DNA from: Alphaproteobacteria bacterium
GTDB lineage: Bacteria; Pseudomonadota; Alphaproteobacteria; Reyranellales; Reyranellaceae
Assembly (NCBI GenBank): GCA_019635875.1
Contig: JAHBYP010000001.1
Span: 682,001-746,000, forward strand
Direction: 5' to 3'
DNA length: 64,000 bases
A model generated the notes under the pieces. That model worked only from the letters and a program-made list of their open reading frames with translations. It was not told the DNA's origin and searched no databases. Shown in pieces: positions 1-8,867 of the stretch (position 1 is its first letter; each line of letters opens with the position of its first letter). Both the position numbers and the translations under genes were made by a program.

Positions 1-2
1 AC

Positions 3-1196
3 ACGGCGTGGCGCCGCGCCGGCCTGCGCGGCGCGGCGCAGGATCTGGCGCGCGACCATCCGCTGGCGGCCGCGTCGGTGGGCATCGACGTCGCGCGCCT
101 GCGCTACGTCGAGTTCGTCGCCGGCGCGGCGCTCGCCGGCCTGGCGGGCGGACTGCAGGCGCATGTCGTGGGCGTGGTGTCGCCCGATGGCGCCGACATC
201 GCCGTGATGATCGGCTGCCTGACCGCCGTCGTGGTCGGCGGCCGCACGCGGGCGAGCGGCGCGATCCTGGGCGCGATCCTGCTGGTGCACCTGCCGGAAT
301 GGTTCCGCTGGCTGGAGAACCGCCAGCTCATCGCCTACGGCGTCGCGACGCTGCTGATGGTGGTGCTGGCGCCGGAGGGGCTGGTGTCGCTGATCGATCG
401 CGCCTCGAACGCCGTGTGGCCGCGCCGTCGCGTGCTTGCGATACCACCGCCGGCGGCCGACGAATCGCTACGGCCGGCCACGAATGGGCCGACATTGCAG
501 GCCAGCCATCTTGCGAAGAGTTACGGCGGCGTGCGCGCCGTCGACGACGTGTCGTTGCGCCTGGTCACGCGCGAAGCCCTCGCGGTGATCGGTCCCAACG
601 GTTCCGGCAAGACCACTCTGCTCAACCTGCTGAGCGGCGTCGCGCAGCCCGACGCCGGCACCATCGCGCTGGGCGACCTGCCGGTCGACCGCGCGCCAGC
701 CGACGCGGTGGCGCGCGCCGGTCTCGCCCGCAGCTTCCAGGCCGCGGACCTGCCCGCGACGCTCGCGACCCTCGATGCCGTCGCCGTCGGCGCGCATGGA
801 CGGCCCGACGCGATCGCCCGCGGCCTTGCCTGGCGGGCGCTGCGACGACTGGGCCTCGAAGCCGACGCGGCCACGCCGGTCGGGGCGTTGCCGGCGGGAC
901 GGCGGCGGCTGGTCGAGATCGCGCGCGCCCTGGCGACGCAGCCCTGGCTGCTGGCGCTCGACGAGCCCGCCGCCGGATTGTCGCCCGCCGAGCGCGCGGC
1001 GCTGGCCGATGCGCTGCGCGGCCTTCTCGCCGACGGCCTGGGCATCATCATCGTCGAGCACGATCTCGACTTCCTCGCCCGGTTCTGCGCGCGCGGCATC
1101 TGCCTGGATCGCGGCCGGGTGATCGCCGAAGCGCCGTTCGCCGAGCTGCGGCGCGATCCCGCGGTGCTTGCCGCCTATGTCGGCGACGCGCCGTGA
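3..1196 (+). CDS. Branched-chain amino acid-type ABC transporter, LivM-LivG fusion (5' partial)
   Basis: The frame is open from the window edge, so the N-terminus is missing. The first ~130 visible residues match the end of a LivM-type permease: a loop containing DHPLAAASVGIDVARLR, then hydrophobic segments. A short linker leads into a LivG-type ATPase. Its Walker A is GPNGSGKT (about nt 589-612), the signature is the degenerate LPAGRRRL, and Walker B is LLALDEP with the following EHD His switch. Permease-ATPase fusions of this type are known in proteobacterial liv clusters. The stop overlaps the next gene by 4 bp (GTGA), so both are translated together. The substrate cannot be read from sequence; branched amino acids, amides or aromatic acids are all possible. 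Confidence 0.9.
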   Translation, partial: TAWRRAGLRGAAQDLARDHPLAAASVGIDVARLRYVEFVAGAALAGLAGGLQAHVVGVVSPDGADIAVMIGCLTAVVVGGRTRASGAILGAILLVHLPEWFRWLENRQLIAYGVATLLMVVLAPEGLVSLIDRASNAVWPRRRVLAIPPPAADESLRPATNGPTLQASHLAKSYGGVRAVDDVSLRLVTREALAVIGPNGSGKTTLLNLLSGVAQPDAGTIALGDLPVDRAPADAVARAGLARSFQAADLPATLATLDAVAVGAHGRPDAIARGLAWRALRRLGLEADAATPVGALPAGRRRLVEIARALATQPWLLALDEPAAGLSPAERAALADALRGLLADGLGIIIVEHDLDFLARFCARGICLDRGRVIAEAPFAELRRDPAVLAAYVGDAP

Positions 1197-1894
1197 GCGC
1201 GGCGCTCGATATCGAGTCCCTGACCGTCGGCTATGGCGGCGAGCCGGTGCTGCGCGACGTCTCGCTCGCCGTCGAGCCCGGCAGGATCCTCGCGCTGCTG
1301 GGCGCCAACGGGGCGGGCAAGACGACGCTCTTGCGCGCCGCCATGGGGCTCGTGCCGAGCGCCGGTCGCATCCTGGTCGGCGATCGCCGGATCGATGGCC
1401 TGTCGCCCGAGCGCCGGGCGCGCTCGGGCCTCGGCTACGTGCCCGAGGGGCGCCGCGTGTTCCCCGGCCTGACCGTGCGCGAGAACATCGAGGTCGCGGT
1501 CGTCGGGGGTGCGGCCCTGCGCGGGCGCCGGATCGCGCAGATGCTTGCGCTGTTCCCGGCGCTGGCCGAGAAGGCGCGCGAGCGCGCCTGGCGGCTGTCG
1601 GGCGGCCAGCAGCAGATGCTGGCGATCGCGCGGGCGCTGGCGAGTGGACCACCGGTGCTGCTGCTTGACGAGCCCTCGCTCGGCCTGGCGCCGATCGTCG
1701 CGCGCGAGGTCTTCGGCCGCCTGCGCATCGTCGCCGACGGCGGCGTGGCCGTGCTGCTGGCGGAGCAGAACGCGACCCGGGCGCTGGCGATCGCCGACGA
1801 AGCCGTCGTGCTGGCGCGCGGCGGCGTGGCGCATCGCGGTCCCGCGGCCGGGCTGACGCCGCAGGCGGTGGCCGATCTGCTGGTGGCGGGGTAG
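1193..1894 (+). CDS. livF: ABC transporter ATP-binding protein, LivF family
   Basis: A 233-residue protein starting at the GTG that overlaps the upstream TGA. It carries Walker A GANGAGKT, signature LSGGQQQM, Walker B VLLLDEP and a downstream AEQNATRAL switch region, the usual LivF set. LivF is the second cytoplasmic ATPase of the HAAT branched-chain amino acid uptake complex, pairing with LivG and the LivH/LivM channel. The partner permease and binding protein must lie upstream of the window. The longer frame reading 5' of the GTG is a shadow of the LivM-LivG gene. Length and motifs are normal. Confidence 0.92.
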   Translation: MSAALDIESLTVGYGGEPVLRDVSLAVEPGRILALLGANGAGKTTLLRAAMGLVPSAGRILVGDRRIDGLSPERRARSGLGYVPEGRRVFPGLTVRENIEVAVVGGAALRGRRIAQMLALFPALAEKARERAWRLSGGQQQMLAIARALASGPPVLLLDEPSLGLAPIVAREVFGRLRIVADGGVAVLLAEQNATRALAIADEAVVLARGGVAHRGPAAGLTPQAVADLLVAG

Positions 1895-1905
1895 AACCGC
1901 GCGCC

Positions 1906-2679
1906 ATGCTGCAGTCCGCGTTCGCCTATCTCGCCGCCCTGTTCGTCACTACGGGCATCTGGCTGCCGGCCGCCGTCGTGCTGGTGGCCGGGCTGATGCG
2001 CGGCTTCGCCGGATTCGGCTCGGCGATGCTGATGGCGCCGATCTTCGCCATCCTGTTCGGGCCCACCGACATGATCGCCACGGTGGTCGCCATCGAGCTC
2101 GCGGTCAGCCTGCAGCTCTTCCCTCAGGCCCGGCGCGACTGCGACTGGCGCATCATCGGGCCGATGAGCCTGGTCGCCTGCCTCGCCATGCCGTTTGGCG
2201 TCTGGCTGCTGGCCAGTGTCGACAAGGGGCTGATCGTCAAGGTGGTCTCGGCGATCATCGTGCTGTTCGTCGCCGTGCTGGCCAGCGGCCTGCGCTGGAA
2301 GGGTCGGCGCTCGGTGGCGGGTGGTGCCCTGGTCGGCGCGATCTCCGGCATGATGATGTCGGTGACCAGCGTCGGCGGGCCGCCGGTGCTGATGTACCTG
2401 CTGGCCGGCAACGATCCGCCGTCGCGCCATCGCGCCAATATCATCACCTACTACATGGCGACGCAGTTCCCGCTGATCCTCATCATCGTCTGGAGCGGCG
2501 TCGCCGGCTGGGACTCGCTTGCGCGCGGCATCGTGCTGCTGCCGCTGATGCTGCTGGGCTCGTGGATCGGCGCGAGGCTGTTCCAGCCCGAGAACGAGCG
2601 GCTCTACCGCAACGTCGCGCTCGTCATCCTGTTCTGCGCCGGCGCCTTCGGGCTCCTGCGCGACGTCATCATGCCCTGA
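1906..2679 (+). CDS. TauE/SafE (TSUP) family membrane permease
   Basis: A 257-residue, strongly hydrophobic protein with about seven to eight predicted membrane spans and two half repeats, each with the family glycine-rich turn (GLMRGFAGFGSAM near the start; SVTSVGGPPVLMYL in the second half). TSUP proteins export or import sulfite, sulfonates, sulfoacetate or other organic anions across the inner membrane. It starts 12 bp after livF and is followed 12 bp later by a tartrate dehydratase-like gene, so it may carry the organic acid used by that enzyme; this is inference from neighbourhood only. No clear Shine-Dalgarno sequence precedes the ATG. Confidence 0.85.
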   Translation: MLQSAFAYLAALFVTTGIWLPAAVVLVAGLMRGFAGFGSAMLMAPIFAILFGPTDMIATVVAIELAVSLQLFPQARRDCDWRIIGPMSLVACLAMPFGVWLLASVDKGLIVKVVSAIIVLFVAVLASGLRWKGRRSVAGGALVGAISGMMMSVTSVGGPPVLMYLLAGNDPPSRHRANIITYYMATQFPLILIIVWSGVAGWDSLARGIVLLPLMLLGSWIGARLFQPENERLYRNVALVILFCAGAFGLLRDVIMP

Positions 2680-2690
2680 GGAGGCAGCCC

Positions 2691-3857
2691 ATGCGTATCG
2701 TCGCCATCCGCTCCATCGTCTCGCCGATCCGCTCGGCGATCGCCAACGCCTATATCGACTTCAGCCAGATGACGGCGAGCGTCGTCGCCGTGGTCACCGA
2801 CCAGATGGTCGACGGCAGGCCGGTGATCGGCTTCGGCTTCAACTCCAATGGCCGCTACGCGCAGAAGGGCCTGCTCGAGGAACGCTTCATCCCGCGCCTG
2901 CAGCTCGCCGATCCGCAGAGCCTGCTCGACAACGAGAACCTGCTGAGCCCGCAGAAATGCTGGGCGGCGATGATGAAGAACGAGAAGCCCGGCGGCCACG
3001 GCGAGCGCTCGGTTGCGGTCGGCGTGCTCGACATGGCGCTGTGGGATGCGGTCGCCAAGGCCCGGCGCGTGCCGCTGTGGAAGCTGCTGGCCGATCGCTA
3101 CAACGGCGGGCAGGCCGACGAGCGCGCCTGGGTCTACGCCGCCGGCGGCTACTACTACCCGGGCAAGGACCTCGAGCAGCTGCAGGACGAGATGAAGCGC
3201 TATCTCGACCTCGGCTATTCCTGCGTGAAGATGAAGATCGGCGGCGTGCCGCTGGCCGATGATTTGCGCCGCATCGAGGCGGTGCTGAAGATCGTCGGCA
3301 AGGGCGAGCGGCTGGCGGTCGACGTCAACGGCCGCTACGAGCTCAAGGACGCGATCGCCTGCGGCGAGGCCATCGCCGGCTACGGCCTGCGCTGGTACGA
3401 GGAGCCGCTCGATCCGCTCGACTACCTCGCGCACGCCGCGCTGGCGACGCACTACGCGCCGCCGCTGGCGACCGGCGAGAACCTGTTCTCGATGCAGGAC
3501 GCGCGCAACCTGATCCGCCATGGCGGGCTGCGGTCCGACCGCGACATCCTGCAGTTCGATCCGGCGCTCAGCTACGGGCTGGTCGAGTACCTGCGCACAC
3601 TCGACATGCTGCGCGCCCACGGCTGGTCGCCGCGCCGCTGCGTGCCGCACGGCGGCCATCAGTTCGCGCTCAACATCGCCGTCGGGCTGGGCCTGGGCGG
3701 CAACGAATCCTACCCGCAGGTCTTCGCGCCCTTCGGCGGCTTCGCCGACGACTGCCCGGTCGAGGACAGCCGCGTGCCCATGCCCGACGCCCCCGGCATC
3801 GGCTTCGAACGCAAGGCCGATCTCTGGGTGGTGATGAAGCCGCTGGCGGAGGCGTGA
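2691..3857 (+). CDS. tarD: D(-)-tartrate dehydratase-like enolase superfamily enzyme
   Basis: 388 residues, collinear with D(-)-tartrate dehydratase of Bradyrhizobium in the mandelate racemase/enolase superfamily, as recalled from the family. The catalytic KxK motif is present (K180, K182 in VKMKIGG). Acidic Mg2+ ligands appear at D211, E237 and E263, and the partner His at H320 (CVPHGGHQ). The family abstracts the alpha proton of the acid and loses water to give oxaloacetate. The start chosen is the ATG preceded by GAGGAGGC, which also leaves the normal N-terminus. The upstream TauE-like permease, 11 bp away, may supply substrate. Another sugar-acid dehydratase specificity remains possible. 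Confidence 0.88.
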   Translation: MRIVAIRSIVSPIRSAIANAYIDFSQMTASVVAVVTDQMVDGRPVIGFGFNSNGRYAQKGLLEERFIPRLQLADPQSLLDNENLLSPQKCWAAMMKNEKPGGHGERSVAVGVLDMALWDAVAKARRVPLWKLLADRYNGGQADERAWVYAAGGYYYPGKDLEQLQDEMKRYLDLGYSCVKMKIGGVPLADDLRRIEAVLKIVGKGERLAVDVNGRYELKDAIACGEAIAGYGLRWYEEPLDPLDYLAHAALATHYAPPLATGENLFSMQDARNLIRHGGLRSDRDILQFDPALSYGLVEYLRTLDMLRAHGWSPRRCVPHGGHQFALNIAVGLGLGGNESYPQVFAPFGGFADDCPVEDSRVPMPDAPGIGFERKADLWVVMKPLAEA

Positions 3858-3858
3858 C

Positions 3859-4008
3859 ATGGAAGACGAGACCGAAGAGGCCACGCAGATGGATCTGAAG
3901 GCTGCGGTCGCTGAAGGCCTGGCCCAGTCCTTGCGCGGCGAGAGTGCACCCATCGACTTCGCTGAATTGAAGCGTGAGCTACGTGCGAGGCTCAACCGAT
4001 CGGGTTGA
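3859..4008 (+). CDS. Hypothetical 49-residue protein, antitoxin-like C-terminus
   Basis: A small ORF whose ATG is one base after the stop of the tartrate dehydratase-like gene, with GGAGG about 7 bases upstream. It is acidic at the N-terminus and then has a helix-like stretch ending in FAELKRELRARLNR. That tail resembles the C-terminal part of ParD-type antitoxins, but the N-terminal ribbon-helix-helix is absent and no toxin gene follows. It could be a remnant of an antitoxin or an unrelated coupled microprotein. I do not assign a function. Confidence 0.45.
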   Translation: MEDETEEATQMDLKAAVAEGLAQSLRGESAPIDFAELKRELRARLNRSG

Positions 4009-4015
4009 ACCGGTT

Positions 4016-4083
4016 CTGACATTCCGAGCGCAGCGAGGAATCCGGTGATCATCTTGGATTCCTCGCTTCACTCGGAATGACAG
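4016..4083. repeat. Palindromic intergenic repeat, family A, copy 1
   Basis: Two inverted arms of about 27 bases, beginning CTGACATTCCGAGCGCAGCG and ending with the reverse complement form CTCGGAATGACAG, around a short centre. Related copies lie at 32627-32693, 45576-45676 and 61733-61801, with a half copy at 20916-20930. It sits just after a gene 3' end and could fold as a long hairpin in RNA. There is no long T-tract, so a role as an intrinsic terminator is not shown. Confidence 0.8.
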
Positions 4084-4164
4084 GGTGGAACGCCATCCAG
4101 TATCGTGTTCCCGAAGGCGGCGTCGACGTATCGGCCGTGATTCGTGAACCAAGGCAGGTGAGCG

Positions 4165-4845
4165 ATGGCGAGCGACGGCACGGTGGCGACCTGGCATACG
4201 CGGCCGGGTGGCGATGACGGGATGGGCGATGCGCATACGCCGGTGTGGCGGCGCATGATCGAGGTCTCGAAGCTCGGCGATCTTTCCGGCAGCGACGTGC
4301 TGGATTTCGGCTGCAACCAGGGCGGTTTCCTGCGACTGCTGCACGCGACGCATCCGTTCCGCTCGGGTATCGGCATCGACATCGCGCGCGAGTCCGTTGC
4401 ACGAGCCGAGGCGCTGAAGGGTGACCGGCCGTTGAGCTATCACGTGGGTTCCGAGGTCGCGAAGCTGGGCCGGCGCTTCGATCTCACCTTCAGCCACGAG
4501 GTGCTCTATCTGCTGCCCGATCTCGCCGCGCATGCGCGCGACATGGCCGACGTGCTGAAGCCGGGCGCGTCGTACATCGCGGCGATGGGCTGTCATCGCG
4601 ACATGCCGCTGTGGCCGCGCTGGCGCGCGCTGATCGCCTCGATGTCGACGGTGAAGGTGCAGGACCACTCGCTCGACGATGTCGCGCGCGCCTTCGGCGA
4701 TGCGGGATTCGGCGTCGCCGCGCGCTCGCTGCAGCTCGAGGACTTCCTGCCCGTCAGCCCCGGCAATCAGCACTATCCCCGTGTCGTCGACCTGATCCGC
4801 TACTATACGATCGACAAGGTGCTGTTCCGCTTCACGCGCGGATAG
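4165..4845 (+). CDS. Class I SAM-dependent methyltransferase
   Basis: 226 residues with a Rossmann methyltransferase core. Motif I is VLDFGCNQGGFLR, followed by an acidic strand end at GIGIDIARESV and a motif IV-like FDLTFSHEVLYLL. A HTRPGGDDGMGDAHTPVW-like N-terminal segment precedes the core. The family transfers a methyl group from S-adenosylmethionine; the substrate is not evident. The ATG has GCAGGTGAGCG just upstream. The next gene (MAPEG) starts 10 bp after the stop, so the two are probably co-transcribed. Confidence 0.85.
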   Translation: MASDGTVATWHTRPGGDDGMGDAHTPVWRRMIEVSKLGDLSGSDVLDFGCNQGGFLRLLHATHPFRSGIGIDIARESVARAEALKGDRPLSYHVGSEVAKLGRRFDLTFSHEVLYLLPDLAAHARDMADVLKPGASYIAAMGCHRDMPLWPRWRALIASMSTVKVQDHSLDDVARAFGDAGFGVAARSLQLEDFLPVSPGNQHYPRVVDLIRYYTIDKVLFRFTRG

Positions 4846-4854
4846 GGGGAGACA

Positions 4855-5253
4855 ATGACCGTGCCGGTGATTTCCGCGTTCTATGGCGGGTTGCTCGGAA
4901 TCCTGGCCATCGTGCTGGCGGTGCTGGTGATCAACCAGCGCCGCGTCACGCATGTCGGCATCGGCGACGGCGGCCACAAGAACCTGGCGCTGGCGGGACG
5001 CGCCTTCGGCAATTTCACCGAGTACGCACCGCTCGCACTGGTGCTGTTCGTGCTGCTCGAGCTCTGTGGCGGGCCACGCCTGGCGGTGCATCTGTGCGCC
5101 GGCGGCTTCCTCGTCGGCCGCATCGGCCATGCCTACGGCATCAGTCGCAGCTCGGGCGAGAGCGTCGGCCGCGCCGTCGGCGTGACGCTGACCTTCCTGT
5201 CGATGCTCGTCGCAGCGATCTGGCTGATCGTGATCGCAGCACCGAAGCTCTGA
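4855..5253 (+). CDS. MAPEG family membrane protein
   Basis: 132 residues with four predicted membrane helices and the family pattern NLALAGRAFGNFTEYAPLAL followed by RIGHAYG in the third and fourth segments. MAPEG proteins (membrane-associated proteins in eicosanoid and glutathione metabolism) act as glutathione-dependent transferases or peroxidases in eukaryotes; bacterial members are mostly uncharacterised. A good GGGGAGA ribosome site precedes the ATG. It runs convergently into the large flavoprotein gene, with one base between the two stops. Confidence 0.85.
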   Translation: MTVPVISAFYGGLLGILAIVLAVLVINQRRVTHVGIGDGGHKNLALAGRAFGNFTEYAPLALVLFVLLELCGGPRLAVHLCAGGFLVGRIGHAYGISRSSGESVGRAVGVTLTFLSMLVAAIWLIVIAAPKL

Positions 5254-5254
5254 G

Positions 5255-8200
5255 CTACTCCGCCGCCAGCGCCCGCACGCCCTCGGCCTTCAGCGCACGG
5301 TCGAGCCAGAGCTTCGACAGCTTCTCCTGCAGGCCCTGCTGCGTCAGGCGCTGGCGCAGGTTGGCGAAGTCGACCAGGTCCATGCGCTGGTCCTGGTTGA
5401 AGCAGGAGAACACCACGGTCTCTCTGCCGGAAGCCGGATCGACATGGCGCTGCAGGCACTGCGCGCAGATCTCCTTCATCATGCACTGCATCGGCGAGTT
5501 GATGCTGGCGATCGCATGATGGTCGGCGCGCTCGATGAAGGGAGCCAGCACGCCGTGCCGCGCCAGCCGCACCGCGTTCATCATGCCATCGGAGCCGATG
5601 GCGATGATGCGGTCGAGCGAGCGATAGGAAATGGCCTGCTCGCCCAGCTCGCCCGAAGCATAGGCGCGCATGGCCTCGACGATGTTGGCGACGATGGCGC
5701 GGTCCTGCTTGCGGCCCGGCGCGAAGCCCGGCGCCTCGTCGCAGCACCACACCACGACGTCGGCCGCGGCCTCGATCTCGGCCACCTTGTAGCGGTCGAT
5801 CACGCGCTTGTAGCCGGCGAAGTACAGCACCTTCGAGCCGGCGGCGCGCAGCGCGGCGCCGATCGAGAACAGCACCGCGTTGCCCAGGCCGCCGCCCACC
5901 AGCACCACGGTCTCGCCCGCCTCGACCTCGGTCGGCGTGCCGGTCGGGCCCATCAGGATCACCGGCTCGCCCGGCTTCAGGTGTGCGCACAGATCCGACG
6001 AGCCGCCCATCTCCAGCACGATCGTCGACAGCAGGCCGCTTTCCTTGTCGCACCAGGCGCCGGTGAGCGCGATTCCCTCCATCGCCAGCACCGTGTCGTC
6101 GACGCGTCGCGCATGCGCCTCGAAATTCTGCAGGCGGTAGAACTGGCCGGGCTCGAAGGCGCGCGCCGCGGCCGGCGCCTTGACCACGACCTCGACGATG
6201 GTCGGCGTCAGGCGATGTACGGCATGCACCGTGGCGCGCAGCTCGGCATTGGAACGGTCGATCAGCGCCCGGGGTGTCGCGGCCGCCGGCACCCTGGCCA
6301 GCATGCGCGAGACCACGGGATAGCCCTGCTTGGTGCCGCCCATCGCCTTCACCACGTTGCCGGCGAAGGACGGATGCAGGTCGCCCCAGAACGACACCGT
6401 GCGACCATCGCCGTGCCGGTACATCAGCACCTGCGGCGTCGCCGGCTTGGCGATGCGCTCGGGCGCGACCGGATTGCCATCCTCGTCCAGTGCCCGGAAG
6501 TACTTGCCGTCGAGCATCGCGTGCGAACCGTCCTCGCGCGCCAGCACGGTGTTGGGCTGCGTGCCGGCGGCGACCAGGATCGAGCGCGCCGGCAGCACGG
6601 TCTCGAAGGCCACGCCGTCCTTCTCGCCTTTCACCTTCAGGCCGCTGGCGTGGCCGTGTTCGTCGATCTCGACGGCGACGGGCGTCAGGCCCTCGGCGAA
6701 GCGGATGCCCTCCTCCAGCCCCTTGTGAACCTCCTCGTGGTTCAAGGTGTAGGAGGGTGAATCGATCATGCGCCGGCGATAGGCGATGGTGACGCCGCCC
6801 CAGTTCTCGGCCAGGCGCGCGAACTCGGGTACGCGCCCTTCGCGCTCGGCCGCCTCGCGCTCGCCGTGCAGCGCGCGGGCGTGGATCAGGTACTCGGTGG
6901 CGATCTCGCGCTCCTCGGCACTCCAGCCGGCCTGCACCGCCGACTCGCCGCGCTCGGCGACCAGTGTCTCGTAGCGCGCCAGGAACTTCTCGACCTGCAA
7001 GGTGTAGTAGGCGAGCGATTCGGTGGCGGTGTCGATCGCCGTCAGGCCGCCGCCGATCACGACGACAGGCAGGCGGATCTGCAGATTGGCCAGGCTGTCC
7101 TTCTTGGCGGCCCCCGTGAGCTGCAGCGCCATCAGGAAGTCCGAGGCCTGCCGCACGCCGCGCGCCAGGCCGTTGGGCATGTCGAGCACGGTGGGCTTGC
7201 CGGCGCCCATGCACAGCGCGATGTGGTCGAAGCCCATCGCGAAGGCGCTCTCGATGGTGAGCGCTCCGCCGAAGCGCGTGCCGCCGACCATCGCGAACTC
7301 GGAGCGCCGCTCCAGCAGGAGGCGCACGGTCTTGAGGAAGTTCTTGTCCCAGCGCACGGTGATGCCGTACTCGGCGACGCCGCCGAAGCCCGCCAGCACG
7401 CGCTCGCCCAGATCCTCGCGCAGTTCCTCGAAGTCCTTCAGCGGCGCGAAGGGCACGCGGCCGCCGGCCTCGTTCACGCCGCATATCCCGGGCTCGATCG
7501 GCTCGATCTTCAGGCCGTCGATGGCCACGACGTGGTGGCCGTCGTTGATCAGGTGATGCGCCAGGTTGAAGCCGGCCGGCCCGAGACCCACCACCAGCAC
7601 CGTGCGGCCGCTCGACGGCCTGGGCAGCGGCCGGCGCAAATTCATCGGGTTCCAGCGGGTGAGCAGCGAGTAGATCTCGAAGCCCCAGGGCAGCGACAGC
7701 GCGTCCTTGAGCGTGCGCGTCTCGATCTGCGGGATGTCGACCGGCTCCTGCTTCTGATAGATGCAGGCCTTCATGCAGTCGTTGCAGATGCGGTGCCCGG
7801 TGGCGGCGCAGAGCGGGTTGTCGACGGCGACGATGGCGAGCGCGCCCAAGGTGTAGCCCTGGCCCTTCACCAGGTTCATCTCGGAGATCTTCTCCTCGAG
7901 CGGGCAGCCGGCGAGCGTGACGCCGAACGGGCTCTTGGTGAAGGCGCCGGTCTTGCGGTCCTTGTAGCCGCGCGAGCAGCTGTCCTTGCCCTGGTTGTGG
8001 CACCAGATGCAGTACTGGGTGTGATCCAACGCGTAGGCGAGGTCGCCGCCCTGGTCGGTGAGGTGGAAGCCATCGCGCGGACGGATCAACGCTCGGGGCA
8101 GCTTCATCTTCACCACGCCGTCGACCGTCTCGGTCTCGACCGGCACCAGCTTCTCGAAGTCCAGCTTGTGCGGCTGCTTGAACAGCGCGCCGGCGCGATG

Positions 8201-8773
8201 GCGCGCCTTGCCGTCCTTCGCGAACAGCGCCCAGGCGGCGTAGCGCGTCAGCGCCTCGACCTCGGGCGTCGGCGTCGCGACCTTGTACTCGGCGTCGAGA
8301 TGGCGCGGCACCGTCGTGGCGAAGGCCAGCTCGCGCGCTTCCAGGTCGAGCGAGGCATCGGCGAGATCGATGCCGACCACGGCATTGGCCGCCGCCGTGA
8401 CGGCGGCGCCGTCGAGCGCCTCGGCCGCCGGCTGCTTGATGGCGCGCGCGGCGTGGCGCTGCACGAAGAGGCGCTTGCAGTCGTAAAGCGGCATCAGCCG
8501 CGCGTGCGTCGCGCGCAGCGCCAGGTTGGGCGGGGTGACGCCGAAGAGATCGGCGAGGAAGTCGTCGAGATGCGGCGCCAGATCGATCAGCAGCGTCGAC
8601 TCGTCCTTGGCCGCCAGCGAATCGGGCGCGGCGCGCGCGGCGACGAGGCGGTTGTGCAGGGCGGCGTCGACGCCCGCGAGACCCGACACGAACGCCGCAT
8701 CGAGCCGGCTGAGCCCGTCGCGCGCGTGGAGGTCTTCGAAGGTCAGGCCGTGCCTGAGGGAGAGGGCAGACAT
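5255..8773 (-). CDS. 1172-residue fused flavoprotein: GltD/NfnB-like module plus PyrK/NfnA-like module
   Basis: Domains in order: about 250 residues of unrecognised sequence; a cysteine-rich segment (residues ~255-340; YCIWCHNQGKDSC, later RICNDCMKAC) as in GltD-type Fe-S N-domains; an FAD-binding GLGPAG motif near 398 and a second nucleotide-binding site IGGGLTAID near 573; then a ferredoxin-reductase-like FAD/NAD part (~850-1080, LVGGGLGNAV); and a C-terminal cysteine set C1097, C1103, C1106, C1124 like the [2Fe-2S] site of PyrK/DHODB. This is the NfnB plus NfnA content of NADH-dependent ferredoxin:NADP oxidoreductase in one chain. The ATG at 8773 was preferred over an upstream TTG at 8782. 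Partner and reaction are unproven. Confidence 0.85.
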   Translation of the reverse strand: MSALSLRHGLTFEDLHARDGLSRLDAAFVSGLAGVDAALHNRLVAARAAPDSLAAKDESTLLIDLAPHLDDFLADLFGVTPPNLALRATHARLMPLYDCKRLFVQRHAARAIKQPAAEALDGAAVTAAANAVVGIDLADASLDLEARELAFATTVPRHLDAEYKVATPTPEVEALTRYAAWALFAKDGKARHRAGALFKQPHKLDFEKLVPVETETVDGVVKMKLPRALIRPRDGFHLTDQGGDLAYALDHTQYCIWCHNQGKDSCSRGYKDRKTGAFTKSPFGVTLAGCPLEEKISEMNLVKGQGYTLGALAIVAVDNPLCAATGHRICNDCMKACIYQKQEPVDIPQIETRTLKDALSLPWGFEIYSLLTRWNPMNLRRPLPRPSSGRTVLVVGLGPAGFNLAHHLINDGHHVVAIDGLKIEPIEPGICGVNEAGGRVPFAPLKDFEELREDLGERVLAGFGGVAEYGITVRWDKNFLKTVRLLLERRSEFAMVGGTRFGGALTIESAFAMGFDHIALCMGAGKPTVLDMPNGLARGVRQASDFLMALQLTGAAKKDSLANLQIRLPVVVIGGGLTAIDTATESLAYYTLQVEKFLARYETLVAERGESAVQAGWSAEEREIATEYLIHARALHGEREAAEREGRVPEFARLAENWGGVTIAYRRRMIDSPSYTLNHEEVHKGLEEGIRFAEGLTPVAVEIDEHGHASGLKVKGEKDGVAFETVLPARSILVAAGTQPNTVLAREDGSHAMLDGKYFRALDEDGNPVAPERIAKPATPQVLMYRHGDGRTVSFWGDLHPSFAGNVVKAMGGTKQGYPVVSRMLARVPAAATPRALIDRSNAELRATVHAVHRLTPTIVEVVVKAPAAARAFEPGQFYRLQNFEAHARRVDDTVLAMEGIALTGAWCDKESGLLSTIVLEMGGSSDLCAHLKPGEPVILMGPTGTPTEVEAGETVVLVGGGLGNAVLFSIGAALRAAGSKVLYFAGYKRVIDRYKVAEIEAAADVVVWCCDEAPGFAPGRKQDRAIVANIVEAMRAYASGELGEQAISYRSLDRIIAIGSDGMMNAVRLARHGVLAPFIERADHHAIASINSPMQCMMKEICAQCLQRHVDPASGRETVVFSCFNQDQRMDLVDFANLRQRLTQQGLQEKLSKLWLDRALKAEGVRALAAE

Positions 8774-8867
8774 CAGGTCCAAACGCTGATCGTTAGTGTA
8801 CGAACGTTCTTAGTTTAACCCGCGGCAGGCACGGCATCAAACAAGCATGTCTTACGCCGGGATAAGG

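Noticed and set aside
6866-8818. 650-codon plus-strand frame
   Set aside because: Shadow of the large flavoprotein gene, with no recognisable motif.
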